Source of the DNA: Nepenthes gracilis
Lineage: Eukaryota; Streptophyta; Magnoliopsida; Caryophyllales; Nepenthaceae
Assembly (NCBI GenBank): GCA_033239525.1
Contig: BSYO01000034.1
Location: 2,666,001-2,730,000 of the forward strand
Direction of reading: 5' to 3'
DNA length: 64,000 bases
Every line of letters starts with the position of its first letter. The stretch's first letter is position 1. The notes beneath the pieces were generated by a model, which was not told where the DNA came from, searched no databases, and saw only the letters and a program-made list of their open reading frames with translations. Made by a program: the position numbers and the translations under genes. Shown here piece after piece: positions 34,935-46,559 of the stretch.

Positions 34935-35206
34935 AAACCTTGGTCCCATATCAAGCAGCCCGTAAACGGTTAGATGAAACCTTTATCCCATACCAATCGG
35001 CTAGTAAGGGGTTGGATTAAACTTTGATTCCATACTAAGCGGCCTATAAGCAGTCGGACTAAACCTCGGTCCTATACCGAGTGGTTCATTAGCGGTCAAA
35101 TTAAACCTTAAGTGGTCGATCTAAACTTTAATCCCATACTAAGCGGCCCATTAGCGGTCGAATTAAACATTGGTCTACACCAAGCAGCCCATTTACGGTT
35201 GGATTT
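34935..35206 (+). repeat. 42-bp tandem repeat, six units plus one partial
   Basis: Units start at 34935, 34977, 35019, 35061, 35123 and 35165, each exactly 42 bp, with a 20-bp partial unit at 35103-35122. Units begin AAACYTTGGTCCCATAC and contain AAGCGGCCCATTAGCGGTCG. Substitutions are many but there are no indels in full units. The array lies between integrase and the 3' end of the antisense ORF, where Tat-like elements are known to carry tandem arrays. Confidence 0.92.
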
Positions 35207-35539
35207 GAAACTTAGGGGGCTTTCATGGCACATGTGCGATGACCTCCTCCCACAAGAGATAGTACCGTCAGTTTGCAATGGTCAATAAATCAAAGCAAAG
35301 CGTGATAGAACACTGCGCACTCCAATAGTGAGTGGATCACCCACAATCATGAGCTAGGCACCTCCATCTGAAACAAAAGCATTATCAAACAAAAGGAGAT
35401 AAAGAATGAGTTGCCATTTTATATTCACAAAAATGTACAATGCCTCTTGCGGCACAAAACGACATGGACATGTTTTTAGGAGTATTCAAAGACCCCGTGT
35501 GTACAATAAATCATCTAAACCCACAACTCATTTTGATGA

Positions 35540-38500
35540 CTACCTAAAGATGGAGGTTGCCTTGGGGGATGTGGAATAGGCCTTGACTATAGCTGATTGG
35601 ATAGTTGATTAACTCCGATTGGCGAGAAGTGTTGGAGTTCCTTGAATCCAAAAAGCCAACAGGAAAATGGGGGTCCACCAAGGAGACAATCCTCCTGCTA
35701 GAGTGAATCTCTGCCTGGAACTGCTCCTCCAGGGCGGGACATATCTCCTCAGGATGGAGCCTTGTTCGTAGCTCACCTTTAAGAGCTGCAATCCTCTCCA
35801 TGGCCTGATCATGTGCATCAGAGAGTTTCGGCAATTTGGCATCAGACTCTGATAGGGCTTGGTCGAGGTAGTTGGCCCACACTAGGCTCTATAGCGCATC
35901 TCCAACCGCAACGTTAACGTGGTGCTCCATCTCCTCTGCCACTAGATCGGCCTGAGCATGCATCATGTGGGCAACCTCATCTCCCTACGAAGACAAGAAC
36001 TCATCCAACTTGCAAGACCTCCTCGCAGGCTGACAAGTGAAAAAGGAGTCAGTGAAGGGAAAATGCTAATGTCTATCTGTACGGTTACGCAACAAACCTA
36101 TTTAGCGAGAGGGGTTAATAGACTCAAGGCATGAAGCTGCCCTCGAGACACCCTAAGGGTCAAGTCGTGGAAGGCTTGGGTGGCTCCATTCCTTGATGGT
36201 GACTACAATGGCGAGTCCTCGTCGCCATTCTCAATCTGCATCCTCCTGTTGCTACTCCCCTCTTCAGAGGAGGATTCAAGCAAAGGAGAAGACGGCGCCT
36301 CCCATCCAAAATCAAGTAAAGACAAGATGTTAATTATATTTTTGTCAGCCATGGTGGAAGCAAAGGAATTATGGGAGTAGGTGGTGAATCGAATAGCAAG
36401 AGACACCGCTCTTAAATAGCAAAACTCCAACAAAAATGACGTTGCTGCAGAGTTCGAAGGGTCACATCGCTTTTGTGTGAGGTGACACGTATCTTCACTT
36501 GATTGAACCCGCTTGCAACTCCATAATGATGGACGTCCAATCGCGTCATTGAGTGGCGCACCACTAGTCTGTGATGGTTAAAATAAAGCCACGATCGGCA
36601 TCATCAAACAACGACCCAAACACAACATCAGACCTGGATCCAAAGTTAAGCGTGTCAAGCCAACCGGCCAGTGCAGAAAAAACGAAATGATGCATGAGTA
36701 GAGAAATTAACATACTTGTGAAATGAATTTCCTTTCATTAATTAAGTGTTTTTATACAAACGACTAATACGGGGGAAGAGAAACAAAATACAAAATATAA
36801 CAATATCCTAGCTAAGACAAGGGACTTCTAGGAGGACATGAAAAATGCTCCCCTCCACCTTGGGAGAAGTCGATTATATTGTCGCGCCCCATAGCACCAT
36901 GATTCATAGGGTTGAGGACACCGACTGGAAAATCAATAACCACTGCCATGACAAGTGGCACACAGCTAAATTCCTTCCCATAGCCTCCCCTTCAGCGCTT
37001 GGCTCACCTCCTTTGGGTGCAGATAGGTGATCATCTCGTTTTCAAGTGTGGCATTCTTCATTTGAAGTTCACCCACCAACTTCTCAGCTTTGATGGCCCA
37101 ATCCTCCAGCCTCCCTAACCACTCTTTTTGCTCAGACAGCTCCAACTTAAGGGTAGCATTCTCCTCTCGATCTTGTTAGGCCTAAGCACTCAATTGGCTC
37201 AATAGCTCCCTTAGCCAGAGAATTTCCTCCTCCCGCTTGTCCATCATTTCAGCCCTTTGGCGCAGGCCCTTCAACATAGCACTAACAATTTTTTGTTCCT
37301 TCAAGTTCAAACAAGAGAAGAAAAGTTAAACCACGCTGGCGGAATAAGAAAAGAAAAGAATAAGTTTCCTTCAAAGGAATACCATGAGGAACTTGCACCT
37401 TTTCTTCCCTATCTGACCAGACTCCTTAGGGCTTTGATGAGGAAGGTCCTTCGGTAGGCCAGCTGGAAGGCTAAGTGGGGCAACCTCCAAGGCTAACTTC
37501 ATCGTGGCCACCATTTTCCCAGCAATGCGGCCCTCCTCCACAAGAAGCTCCATAGAGGCAATGTCCAAAATGTTTGTCACCACAGGTGACAAGGCGACAG
37601 AGAAATTGATCTCTCCGTCATCCGTCGGCTCCGATGGTGCTACCGCAACCAACTCCGCTTGCCCTCCGAAGATCTGTTTTGTCGGTGGCCCAACCAAATG
37701 CTCCACAAGCCCTTTGGTCATTGGCCCAGGTAGCTCTCTCACCACCAGCGCGGTCGGCACCATAGGAACACCCGACGACGTTGGCTTGAAGACTGGCTCT
37801 CTGGCGGCGACTCTCATATCATCTAAATCCAAAAGAATGTGGGGAGTCTTAGTCCAAGACTACTCATCGATACCCTCCAGTTGTCCGACTATGCAAAAAT
37901 AAGAGGTAGTGGAGGAAGAGGAAGAAGGCGGGGTTGGTGCAACCCACGTCTAGGAAGGGCCACCGGAAGGATCCCCAATGCCAAGAGCCTCAACTTTCCT
38001 TTTAGGTTGGGAAGGGCTGCTAGAAGGATCACCAATAATGAGGGCCTAGGGCCCCAACTTTCTCCTTAGGTTGGGAAGGTGTTGGGGAGGAGCCTTGCCC
38101 ATCTGTATCGGTGAGCATGGCCCCCAATGGGCTCACTTGACTTCCTTGCGGGACACAAGGTGGTCCCTCCTAAGGTCATCCAAATGTGCTCGGACCAACT
38201 CCAATAGAGGCCCAACTGCCTCCACCTCCGCTGCTAAGGGCCTCCCGGTAAGGACTTGAGGCATATTATCCCAATCCTTGGGTAAGGGCCAATCGTTAGA
38301 AACCTTCACAAAGAAGAACCGATCCTTTAGGTTCTTCACGGACTTATAGATCATGTTGCTGATGCGCAACTTCTTGGGGGTAAGCAAGATCTAGTTCCCA
38401 TTTTGAGTGAACTGGAAGATGACTCTCACCATCTCTACTATCAGCATCCTCGAATGGTGGTGAAAGAAAATACAGAGTGAGCATAGGTAAAGTATAGCAT

Positions 38501-38745
38501 TAGCATGAAGTCTTATGATGGGGACACCCAGGGCTTGGAAGATGTGGAGCAGCTCTTTAGGGACAGGAAGATGAAGCCCACTGTGCAATTGAGCTTTGTA
38601 AACAGCAATGTATCCCTTCGGTGGTGAATAGGCCCTATCGTGTTTCCTGGGACAACAAACACAATGTAACGCGGGATGTTGTACTGCATGATAGGGCATT
38701 GATATCGCTGGGACTAAGAACAGAGTAAGTCATATTTACAGTAGG
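35540..38745 (-). pseudogene. Antisense ORF copy of the large Tat-like element
   Basis: Minus-strand frames: from about 38699, RAYSPPKGYIAVYKAQLHSG, ELLHIFQALGVPIIRLHAN and LCIFFHHHSRML, aligning with the TE2 protein at 12100-12300. They continue to 38133 with KNLKDRFFFVKVSNDWPLP, a Pro/Ser-rich linker (about 37371-37832), and a C-terminal helical part ending near 35544 (DQAMERIAALKGELRTRL). Stops and shifts make it a pseudogene. A minus-strand TATAAAAT lies at 38837-38844. As in TE2 it is encoded opposite to gag-pol, next to the 3' LTR. Confidence 0.75.
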
Positions 38746-38836
38746 TGCCGTGGAAGCAATAAGATTAAGGGGTGGTGGAACAATAGTCGAAGAGAAATAA
38801 GAGAAGAAGCAAGAGAAATTTTGAACTGGCCATTAG

Positions 38837-38844
38837 ATTTTATA
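38837..38844 (-). promoter_or_regulatory. TATA-like box before the antisense ORF copy
   Basis: The minus strand reads TATAAAAT about 140 bp upstream of the first Met of the ORF at 38699, comparable with the 128 bp in TE2. The remainder up to the polypurine tract (38845-40120) has no recognised gene. Confidence 0.4.
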
Positions 38845-40120
38845 ACATTCCTTGCCGTCAAAATGAAGTAGCGCCTCGAAAAGCACGTCAATCATATTGG
38901 ACACGTTTCCCTAAGAAATTGAGACCAAGTCGATTCTCCCATCGCATTTATTGTAGGGATTACGGCAGACTTTGGCAATGACACATGGCAAAAAACGACA
39001 GAGAAACTAGTTTCCAAGCAGCTTAGCAACCCATTGAGCGCCCAACCGGCGGCAGAATCAAACAGTACATCATGGCCATTCCGTTTTATTCACTAGATTC
39101 CAGCCGGTCAACAAAATTAGTCAACTATCTTACCGGCCTTGTCACACTCTCCGGATCACAGGAGTTTGGTCAATGAAGCAGGTTAGCCGTTATTCTAGCT
39201 CTGGATCATTGTGGTTTGGTCAACGAAGCCAGTCAACCGTTATCTCGGCTTCGCTTTCTCTCCAGATTCAAACGGTTTGGTCAATAAAGCTGATCAACTA
39301 TCTTTTTTGACCGGTCTGTCCCCACTCCAAATCTGCGGCCGTTCAATATGACGAGCCACCTGGCCCGGATTCACAACTCCTCGGTCGTTCAGGAGTACAA
39401 AATAATAATAGTAACAACAACATAAATAACAAAATGTGCACATCAACGAAAGATAAGGAGACAAACGGAAAAGTTATTTGCATAAATGCTTGCAGTTTTT
39501 CTTATTAACTTTCTTCTTACAAGTTACATAACTTTCAAAGGCCAATACATAACAGAACAATAGTGACGGAGAGAGAAAAAGAGTAACACATAAGAAAGCT
39601 ACCCATCTAGAAAATTCTTTGAGCTCTTGAGGGAAGTGTCAAGATTTGAATTTGAATTTAAGGTGGGCAAGATTTGAAAATGGATTCAAATCTTGTCGGC
39701 AGCCACTCACATGAAAAGGGGTGACCAAAGTGAATACTCGAATGAAAAAGAGTGACTAAAGTAGTTCACGCATCATGACTCGAGACGACAACACCAGAGA
39801 ATGCGAACCGCTTAGGCTTAGAGTCGATAGACAGAGCAACAAACTTCCTAGCAATGCTAAGCACCTACACCATTTCGCCTCTTAAACGAGGAAGATGATA
39901 CAAAGAAACGTCAAAAGCTCCCGATTTATAACACGCGGGGAAGCAAATGGAACACTAAACGCCAATGAGCCACCTACTTGGTGAATCTGCAGAAAATCAG
40001 GGAACAAAGGAATCATGCCAAGAATAGTAAAAAGAAAAATTTGGGTCAAGCCTAAGAAGACAACACAACCCATCACGCCCCATCATAAACATGCCGGAAA
40101 GCTAAAGATTCGGGCCACCG

Positions 40121-40133
40121 GCATGGGGGATAG
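40121..40133 (+). other. Polypurine tract of the large Tat-like element
   Basis: GCATGGGGGATAG immediately precedes the 3' LTR, matching the CATGGGGGCTA tract of TE2. Confidence 0.7.
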
Positions 40134-41069
40134 TGATGGAGGCAGCTAAAGCGGTTGAGACCAAAGCAGCAACCGACCCAGAAGGAATTGGGACTCAATA
40201 GCTCAAAGGATGGTCAATGCCCCAATTGACTCGGAGAAAATCCTCAAGTGGCCAAACGCAACCCAAACCAGAAGTGACCCAAGCCAGATACGGCCCACAA
40301 GTCCTCTCTCATGCACAACGGTCATTTGTCCTAATTGAGTACAATGCAGGTAATCTCTCCGGATGGCAATCTCCTCCATAATGGAATTCCCCAAATTGGT
40401 GGATATCCCAGAAAGAAGGTCTCAAAGCAGCGCATGAATCACAACGGAAGTTTTAGCATTCATGGGCTACGACATCTCCAAGGGGAAGAAATTCTTCTTT
40501 TCGACCGTTGCAACCTTGAATGGCGCCTACATCCTCATAATAGATGAAAAATATCCCCTTAAATGGCTGGCAGTCTGCCTTGCCACCTAAGGAAGGTGGC
40601 GAAGCCCGCCGGCTATAAAAAGCCCTGGGGATGCACTCCAAAGGGGGGCTCTCTTGAATACTCAAACTCGTACAAGCAATCCATTTCATAAACACCCAAT
40701 TATTAATCTCCTTCCCAATGTTCATTTCCAACGAACCCAATGGTCAGAAAAGTCACTCTTCATGAGCGCACTACGACTTAAGCCACTCCACGATGAGTGC
40801 CCCTCCGAACAATTCTCGCAAATTCCCTTCTTAGCATCCATTCTTACATATTTTGTTTTTACCTTCATTATCTTGGAAAGTAGATTACTGATTTGAGTAT
40901 TGGAGGATAAATTAGGGAGTAAGTCCCGTCAGTTTTATCTGATTTCTCGTCTTTTATTATGGTGTATAAGATCCTAGGCACGTAGGACGGGGTCCGAACC
41001 CGACTTTAGCACCAGTCCATGAAGAAGCTGAACCCGAATCCGTCCTAGAGTCGGATCCAGAACGCATCA
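40134..41069 (+). mobile_element. 3' LTR of the large Tat-like element
   Basis: 936 bp, TGATGGAGGCAGC to GAACGCATCA. It aligns over its whole length with the 5' LTR pieces. Frequent substitutions (roughly one position in five by eye) indicate an old insertion, clearly older than TE2. TATA-like GGCTATAAAAAGCCCT lies at about 40610-40625. Confidence 0.88.
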
Positions 41070-42233
41070 TTACATATATTCTCGATAATTTTAAATCAAA
41101 TCACTACTATTTAAATCTGTAGGTGAGCCGTCTATATATTGTTTCTTATAGATGGGATAATTTGTCATTTTTGTTTGCCATTCGTAAATGATTAGTACAA
41201 TTTTTAAGTTGATCTAAATATATTAGGACGTTTGAAAATATTATTTTGTTTAATTTCTTATTATGGTCTTAATAAAAGTACCAAATCTAAGGGTTTTATA
41301 ACAAATATTTAAAATTTTTTTCTCTATAAAAATTATAAAATTTTTGGTCTAGAAAAATACAAATATAAAACTTTTCAACTTATAAAAAATTATAAATATT
41401 AAAATAAATAATAAAATAGAGTTTGAATCGAAACACATACATGAACTAATATATGTAAGGCCTAAATGCATGATTTCATTATTTTTATTTCACAAATACT
41501 TGTATATATAAGTATACTATTTTAATATTTACTTATTTATATAAATCGAGCCAAGCACTCAAATATTTGGTAAAATTTAGATAAATTTTCAAAACTTTTA
41601 GCAAAAACTACATGTATACATAGATATTCAAAGCAGTGAGGTCAAAGATAACATGCATGGACATCAAAACATAAAATATAAATAAAACTCAAATGAATCT
41701 AAACTAGACCAAAAATTTAGTTTACAAATTTTTACTTTTTAACATTTAAATTTGACTGATTTAATAAAATAAAATTTTAAAATTCACATTTTCTTTTCCC
41801 CTCTCTTCTTTTATTTTCTTTTTTTCTTCTCTTCTCTTTTTCACACGAAAAATGGCTGAAAACAATATATGTACTATTTATATAAACGAATTGGCTCACT
41901 AGTATCGCTTATATGTGCATCAAGAGCCACTCAAACCCTTAGGCGTTACATAAGTATTGTATCAAATGTGACTCATGAATGAACAATCTACTAAAATTTT
42001 ACACGAGCATTGTAGGAATACACTTTAAAAACATGCATAAGTAACCCGGAGGCACCCATTGGATGTGCACATTTTACTTAAAATATGCATAAGCGCTCAT
42101 TAGGCTTACATTAAGCTCCATATCTAATACCCAAATTTGATTTTTTATCAAATTTTTATTGTACAATTATTTTTAAAATAACTTAAAATCAATTGATAAT
42201 ATTAAAATTTATAATCAGAAATTAGGCGCTATA
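41070..42233 (-). mobile_element. Solo LTR, family L copy 5, second part
   Basis: Continues the LTR begun at 21035. It contains the conserved TATTAGGACGTTTG block (about 41219-41240) and ends GCGCTATA, followed by TGAGA (42234-42238), the duplicate of 21030-21034. Net LTR length without the nested element is about 2.1 kb. Confidence 0.8.
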
Positions 42234-42238
42234 TGAGA

Positions 42239-42560
42239 ATGATTGTGAAGATATCTAAAAATCAATCTCACAGCAGGCCAATATTTCTTTTTGAGATTTG
42301 AATGAAATCGACTAATGGTTCCAGTTACATAAGTAATATCCGACATCATACATATCATAACATATATCAAATTATCCACCTCTAAAACATAAAGAACTCA
42401 TTTCATGTCGTCATTTTCTTTTTCCATAAGAAAGATTTGTTAGGTGCATGACTTGAATTGATTACCAATTGGTTTAAACTTCTCCATACTTAATCCTTTA
42501 AGCACTTTTTTTGATGTGAGATCAAAATTTCCTCATTTTAATCCCCATAAATTATTATAT
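42239..42560 (-). pseudogene. Copia reverse transcriptase end (5' half of split element)
   Basis: The minus strand reads MEKFKPIGNQFKSC (consensus M-x-x-x-K-P-V-S-T-P-L), then VLYVLEVDNLIYVMICMMSD (consensus Y-x-x-A-V-G-S-L-M-Y-A-M-x-C-T-R-P-D), ITYVTGTISRFHSN and YWPAVRLIFRYL. This is the diagnostic end of Ty1/copia reverse transcriptase. It joins in frame to 21029 once the insertion is removed. Confidence 0.85.
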
Positions 42561-43786
42561 CAAAAAATTGCTTCCCCAATCCCAATTTGGAAAACATTTC
42601 TCCCTATATTATGTTAGACAAAAAATTGTTCTTTCACGTTTAAAAACATACAATATAAAGACTGAATGCGGAATAAAATTAAGAATCGAAATTAACCTTC
42701 CGTCATTGAAACCACTGCAATGTTGCTCAAATTTTTACAAAATTATCAACTGATTTTGATCTTCTAAACTTTTATATTCTTTACTATATTATATGAGTAT
42801 CAGACTTAGGATCCCAAACTAAACATTTTCCATCAATGTAGATAATTTCATTAATTATCCACAGATGGTTATCATGGAAGCAGTTGGACAAGAGGTTTAT
42901 TCGGAAGACATGGGCCACAACAGTTGATCCTTACCTTAATTATTTTTCTTCTTTTTTTTTTTTTTTGGTGAAAACAGAGTAACCAACATATCAAGCATAT
43001 TATCAAATTGTTCAAAGGGAAAAGATATAGAAAATAAAAAATTTAGACCGTTGAAGAGAAAAAAATAAAGGAAAAAATGTAAGTTCAAAAAAAAAAAAAA
43101 GCAACGTTGTGGTGCAGTGTGTGCGATCTACAAGAGGTGTGAGTATGGTCGGGATAGGGACGCTCCAATGTGTCCCTTGCCCTTCGAGAGTCGGGCCCTT
43201 CGATTGAACAAACAATGGCACAAATTTTATTTTTTTAAAAAATAAAAAGTATATAAATCATTATATTTTATATTTTTATATTTTGGTATTACCAAAAAAA
43301 AAAAATAATTATTTATATTATTTGAAAATTTAAATCGTTAGATTTTTCTCAATCTAAGAGTACTAGTAGAGAGAGAAAGGGGTAGTTTAGAGAGAGTGTG
43401 GAAAAGAAAATTTATATAATTTAAATTTGATTTAACATTATCATTTTATATTTTAGGATCAAAAAGGGTGATAGTTGGTAAAATGATTTAAAAGCTTTTA
43501 AATAAGCAAAGTCGTATGACACGTATAAAATATTAATAAAAGAAACGAAGCAAATGAACATCAAAAAAAGAATGAAAGAAAAAAAAAGAAAATTATTTAT
43601 ATATTTACTTATATATTTATTTATATAAAAATTATTAAAAATAGGTATGAGTTTTATTTTATTTAAACTTTTTCTCTTTTTTATTTCTCTAGCTCCATTT
43701 TTTTTTTTTTTTTGGGGGGTTTAAGTAGCCTAGCTCCATATCAATTTTATTAAATTGGTACAAGTGGATATACAAATGAGTAAACT
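42561..43786. other. AT-rich region, probably decayed repeats
   Basis: The beginning may still be copia-derived. Poly-T and poly-A tracts occur at about 42950-42966, 43087-43100 and 43699-43715, with one short GC-richer patch at 43100-43220. No gene was recognised on either strand. Confidence 0.4.
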
Positions 43787-43951
43787 TGTAATGTCCCATT
43801 TTTACCAATAGTTTATAATATTATTATGATAATTTTAAATCAATTTTTTTTAAAAAAAAAGCCATATAATGTATATTTGAGAAAAATTTTGAATTTGAGG
43901 ATCAGCCTAATATTTGATCCACGCCTATCTCCATACTCATGTATGTTTGAT
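43787..43951 (+). mobile_element. LTR start fragment
   Basis: It starts TGTAATGTCCCATTTTTACC, the typical opening of a plant chromovirus LTR. It is cut after 165 bp by the left end of the next element, so it is probably an older LTR interrupted by it. Confidence 0.4.
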
Positions 43952-44536
43952 TATCACGAGTTCGAATTAAAATAGGTCTAAATAAATATAATTCATAAAA
44001 AAAAATTCTAAAATAACATAATAATAATAAATAGATTCTAAACTTAGGCATGACAAACAAACGAATCACATAAATCCCAATATGACAACAATAAAATTTC
44101 ACCTAACACAGGATCTCATTAGATAACCATTTGAATAAATGAAACAAATGACCTACTACATAATGTCATAAGAGATGGATAACCAACCATAACATATTCG
44201 ATATACACAACATGATGAATCCTCATACAAACCACGGGCCTACTATTGGTTGATCTCAATACCCAAAATAAATTGATACAAATCCAATCTAAAAATTAAA
44301 CTAATCTCACCAAAATAAACATATGGCGATTAGATTATATTTAAGTTTCTACGGTATATCCAAACACACTAATCTCATGGCCGTAGGTACTAGCCCGCGG
44401 CAAACGGCACTCAGTCGTCAACCCGCTATTCCGAATTCCTTTAAAATTTCACAATATACAATTAATTTCGACACGTGCAATATACCAAAAATAACATGCA
44501 TTACCAAAATAAATCAAATAAAAGTTGAGTATTATA
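43952..44536 (-). mobile_element. 3' LTR, internally deleted
   Basis: 585 bp. The first part aligns with 50564-50995 and the last part (from about 44400, AACCCGCTATTCC) with 52415-52537 of the 1974-bp partner LTR. About 1.4 kb, including the conserved TATTAGGACGT block, is missing between them. A purine-rich tract (minus AAGAGGGGGAGAG) adjoins its inner end. Confidence 0.75.
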
Positions 44537-44574
44537 ACTCTCCCCCTCTTTATAAAAATTTTTATTTTTGAAAT

Positions 44575-44790
44575 TTATGTATCTCAAAATTCAAATAGGT
44601 AGGGGTATTTCTCCCAGACTTTGTCCTCACGTTTCCATGTCGCTTCTTCTACTGAATGATTCCTCCACAACATTTCAATCAGTAAAATTGTTTTATTTCT
44701 CATTACTTGATCATTTCTGTCCAAAATCTAAACCCAAACCTCAACTAAGTCAAATTCTCATCAATCTGCAACAGTTTAAAGTTGATCACG
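44575..44790 (-). pseudogene. Integrase C-terminal end (chromodomain-region remnant)
   Basis: The minus strand reads IEMLWRNHSVEEATWKREDK and VWEKYPY, matching the V-x-W-x-x-x-x-x-E-E-A-T-W-E-x-E-x-x-M-x-x-x-Y-P end of chromovirus pol. It lies directly before the purine tract and 3' LTR, as expected. Confidence 0.8.
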
Positions 44791-44989
44791 TGTGAGGGAT
44801 CATAGACATACTTCATTAATATAGAAACATGAAATACATTGTGATATGCTCCCATTTCCAACTGAAAATTGATAGAGAGTGCAAAAATCCTATAGGCTTC
44901 TTATACTCGGCTTTCACTTGTTGACACACTATACACATTGTCTTGATACATCTTGTTACATCTTATTCATGCCTCATATTCCGCCTCAT

Positions 44990-45180
44990 ATTCATGCCAC
45001 AATATTGAGGAATTGAAGGAGGGGATATTGAATGAGGCCCATAGATTGAAGTATATAATTCATTTGGGAGTGAATAAGATGTATCAAGATATGAAGAAAA
45101 ATTTCTGGTGGCGGAATATAAGGTGGAAAATTGTTGCATTTGATGATAGAATAATATCATCCTTGACCCTTGGGAGTATA
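44990..45180 (+). pseudogene. Integrase zinc-binding fragment in opposite orientation
   Basis: The plus strand reads ILNEAHRLKYIIHLGVNKMY and then DMKKNFWWRNIRWKI, the H-H side of the integrase H2C2 domain (I-L-x-E-A-H-x-x-x-x-x-x-H-P-G-x-x-K-M-Y). The other pol remnants around it read on the minus strand, so this piece is inverted or comes from another insertion. The Cys pair is not seen. Confidence 0.75.
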
Positions 45181-45599
45181 ACCAAATAGTATAATTTTCA
45201 TTTCATCTAACATCATCCATTCCTTAATCATCGAATGGGCCATCAAACTTTAAGATTTTCAACTCAGAGCATCGACAACCATATTTATTTTCTTAGGTTG
45301 ATACTAAATTTTACAATTATAGTTTTTGAGTAAATTCATTTACATACGTTACCGCATGTTCAATTTCTTCTACAAAAATAAGTAGTCTTATAGTTCGAAT
45401 ATATTACAAACTTTTCTCCATACATATAATACCTTCAAATCTTTAACGTAAATATTACAACCGCTAATTTCAAGTCATGGGCGGGGTAATTTTTTTCATA
45501 TGCCTTCAATTGCCTTAACCCATAGGCAACCACTCGACCACATTACATCAATACATAACTCAAACATTTTTTAAAAGTATCATAATACACCACAAATCC

Positions 45600-46520
45600 T
45601 CCTGATCTATTAAGGATTGATAGAATCGACATCGAAGTCAATCTATTTTTTAATTCCTAGAATCTCTTTTTACAATCCTCATTCCAAACAAAGGCCATTC
45701 ACTTTTGCGTCAAGCACATTAGAGACATTATAATCCTCAAAAAACTCTCAACAAATTACCTATAATATCTAGTTAGACCTAAGAAACTACACCTTCATGA
45801 CGTTAGTCTGTCTATCACAATTCACCACCGCTTCAACTTTTTTTGGATTTACAGACACGTTACTTTTTGAAACAATATGCCCTAAGAAAGGCACTTCCTT
45901 CAATCCAAATTCACATTTCTTCAGCTTAGGAAATAGTTACCTTTCTTTCAAGGTTTGTAATGCTATCCTCAAACAGATCTCATTCTCTTCAAAACTTTTC
46001 GAATAGATTACAATATCATCAATAAAGATCACCACAAATTGATCCAAATATAGTTAAAAAACTTAATTTATAAGGTCCATAAAAGATGTTGGCGCATTTG
46101 TAAACCCAAAAAATATCACCAAAAATTTATAGTGCTTGTACATTGTATTAAAGGCTGTCTTGGGTATATCCTTCAACTTAATCTTCAATTGGTGATACCC
46201 CAAATGCAAATCAATCTTAGAAAAGACTTGTGCTCCTTACAACTAATTGAACAAGTTGTCCATCATCGGGAGGGGATACTTATTCTTAATCGGATCTTAT
46301 TTAATTCTCGATGATCGACACATAGTCACATTGATTGTCCTACTTCACAAAAAGTATCAAAGCACCCAATTGTGAAACACTTGGCTGAATGAAACTTTTC
46401 TCCAATAAGTTTTGCAATTGTTGTTTCAATTCTTTCAACTCGAATAGGGCCATCCTATATGGAGTCCTCAAAATTAGTGCCGATCTCGTCACAACCATAA
46501 TAGCAAACTCAATCTCCTGA
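45600..46520 (-). pseudogene. Reverse transcriptase remnant of the chromovirus-like element
   Basis: Minus strand around 45800-46070: YLDQFVVIFIDDIVIYSKSF, CLRIALQTLKERQLFPKLKK and FGLKEVPFLGHIVS. This is the palm region with its FIDD catalytic pair and the L-K-K-C-E-F...F-L-G-H motif. The upstream part (46.1-46.5 kb) is decayed, with stops. Confidence 0.82.
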
Positions 46521-46559
46521 TTAGGAAAAATCTAGACAAATCTTCTAGAAAAATATTCT

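Larger units (their letters stand above)
21984..41069 (+). mobile_element. Large Tat-like Ty3/gypsy element with two nested LTRs
   Basis: Plus-strand order: 5' LTR (21984-24815, interrupted), primer-binding site, gag, protease, reverse transcriptase, RNase H, integrase (interrupted), 42-bp tandem array, an antisense ORF on the minus strand, polypurine tract, 3' LTR. Removing the two nested LTRs leaves about 12.9 kb, in the usual range of Tat-like elements. LTR termini are TGAT...ATCA. Flanks are GTTAT and TTACA, at best an imperfect duplication. All coding regions carry many stops. It is an old, inactive element. Confidence 0.88.

Noticed and set aside
34935..35206. Regular repeats considered as a CRISPR array
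   Set aside because: The 42-bp units are head-to-tail with no spacers, in a plant retroelement; this is a tandem minisatellite.
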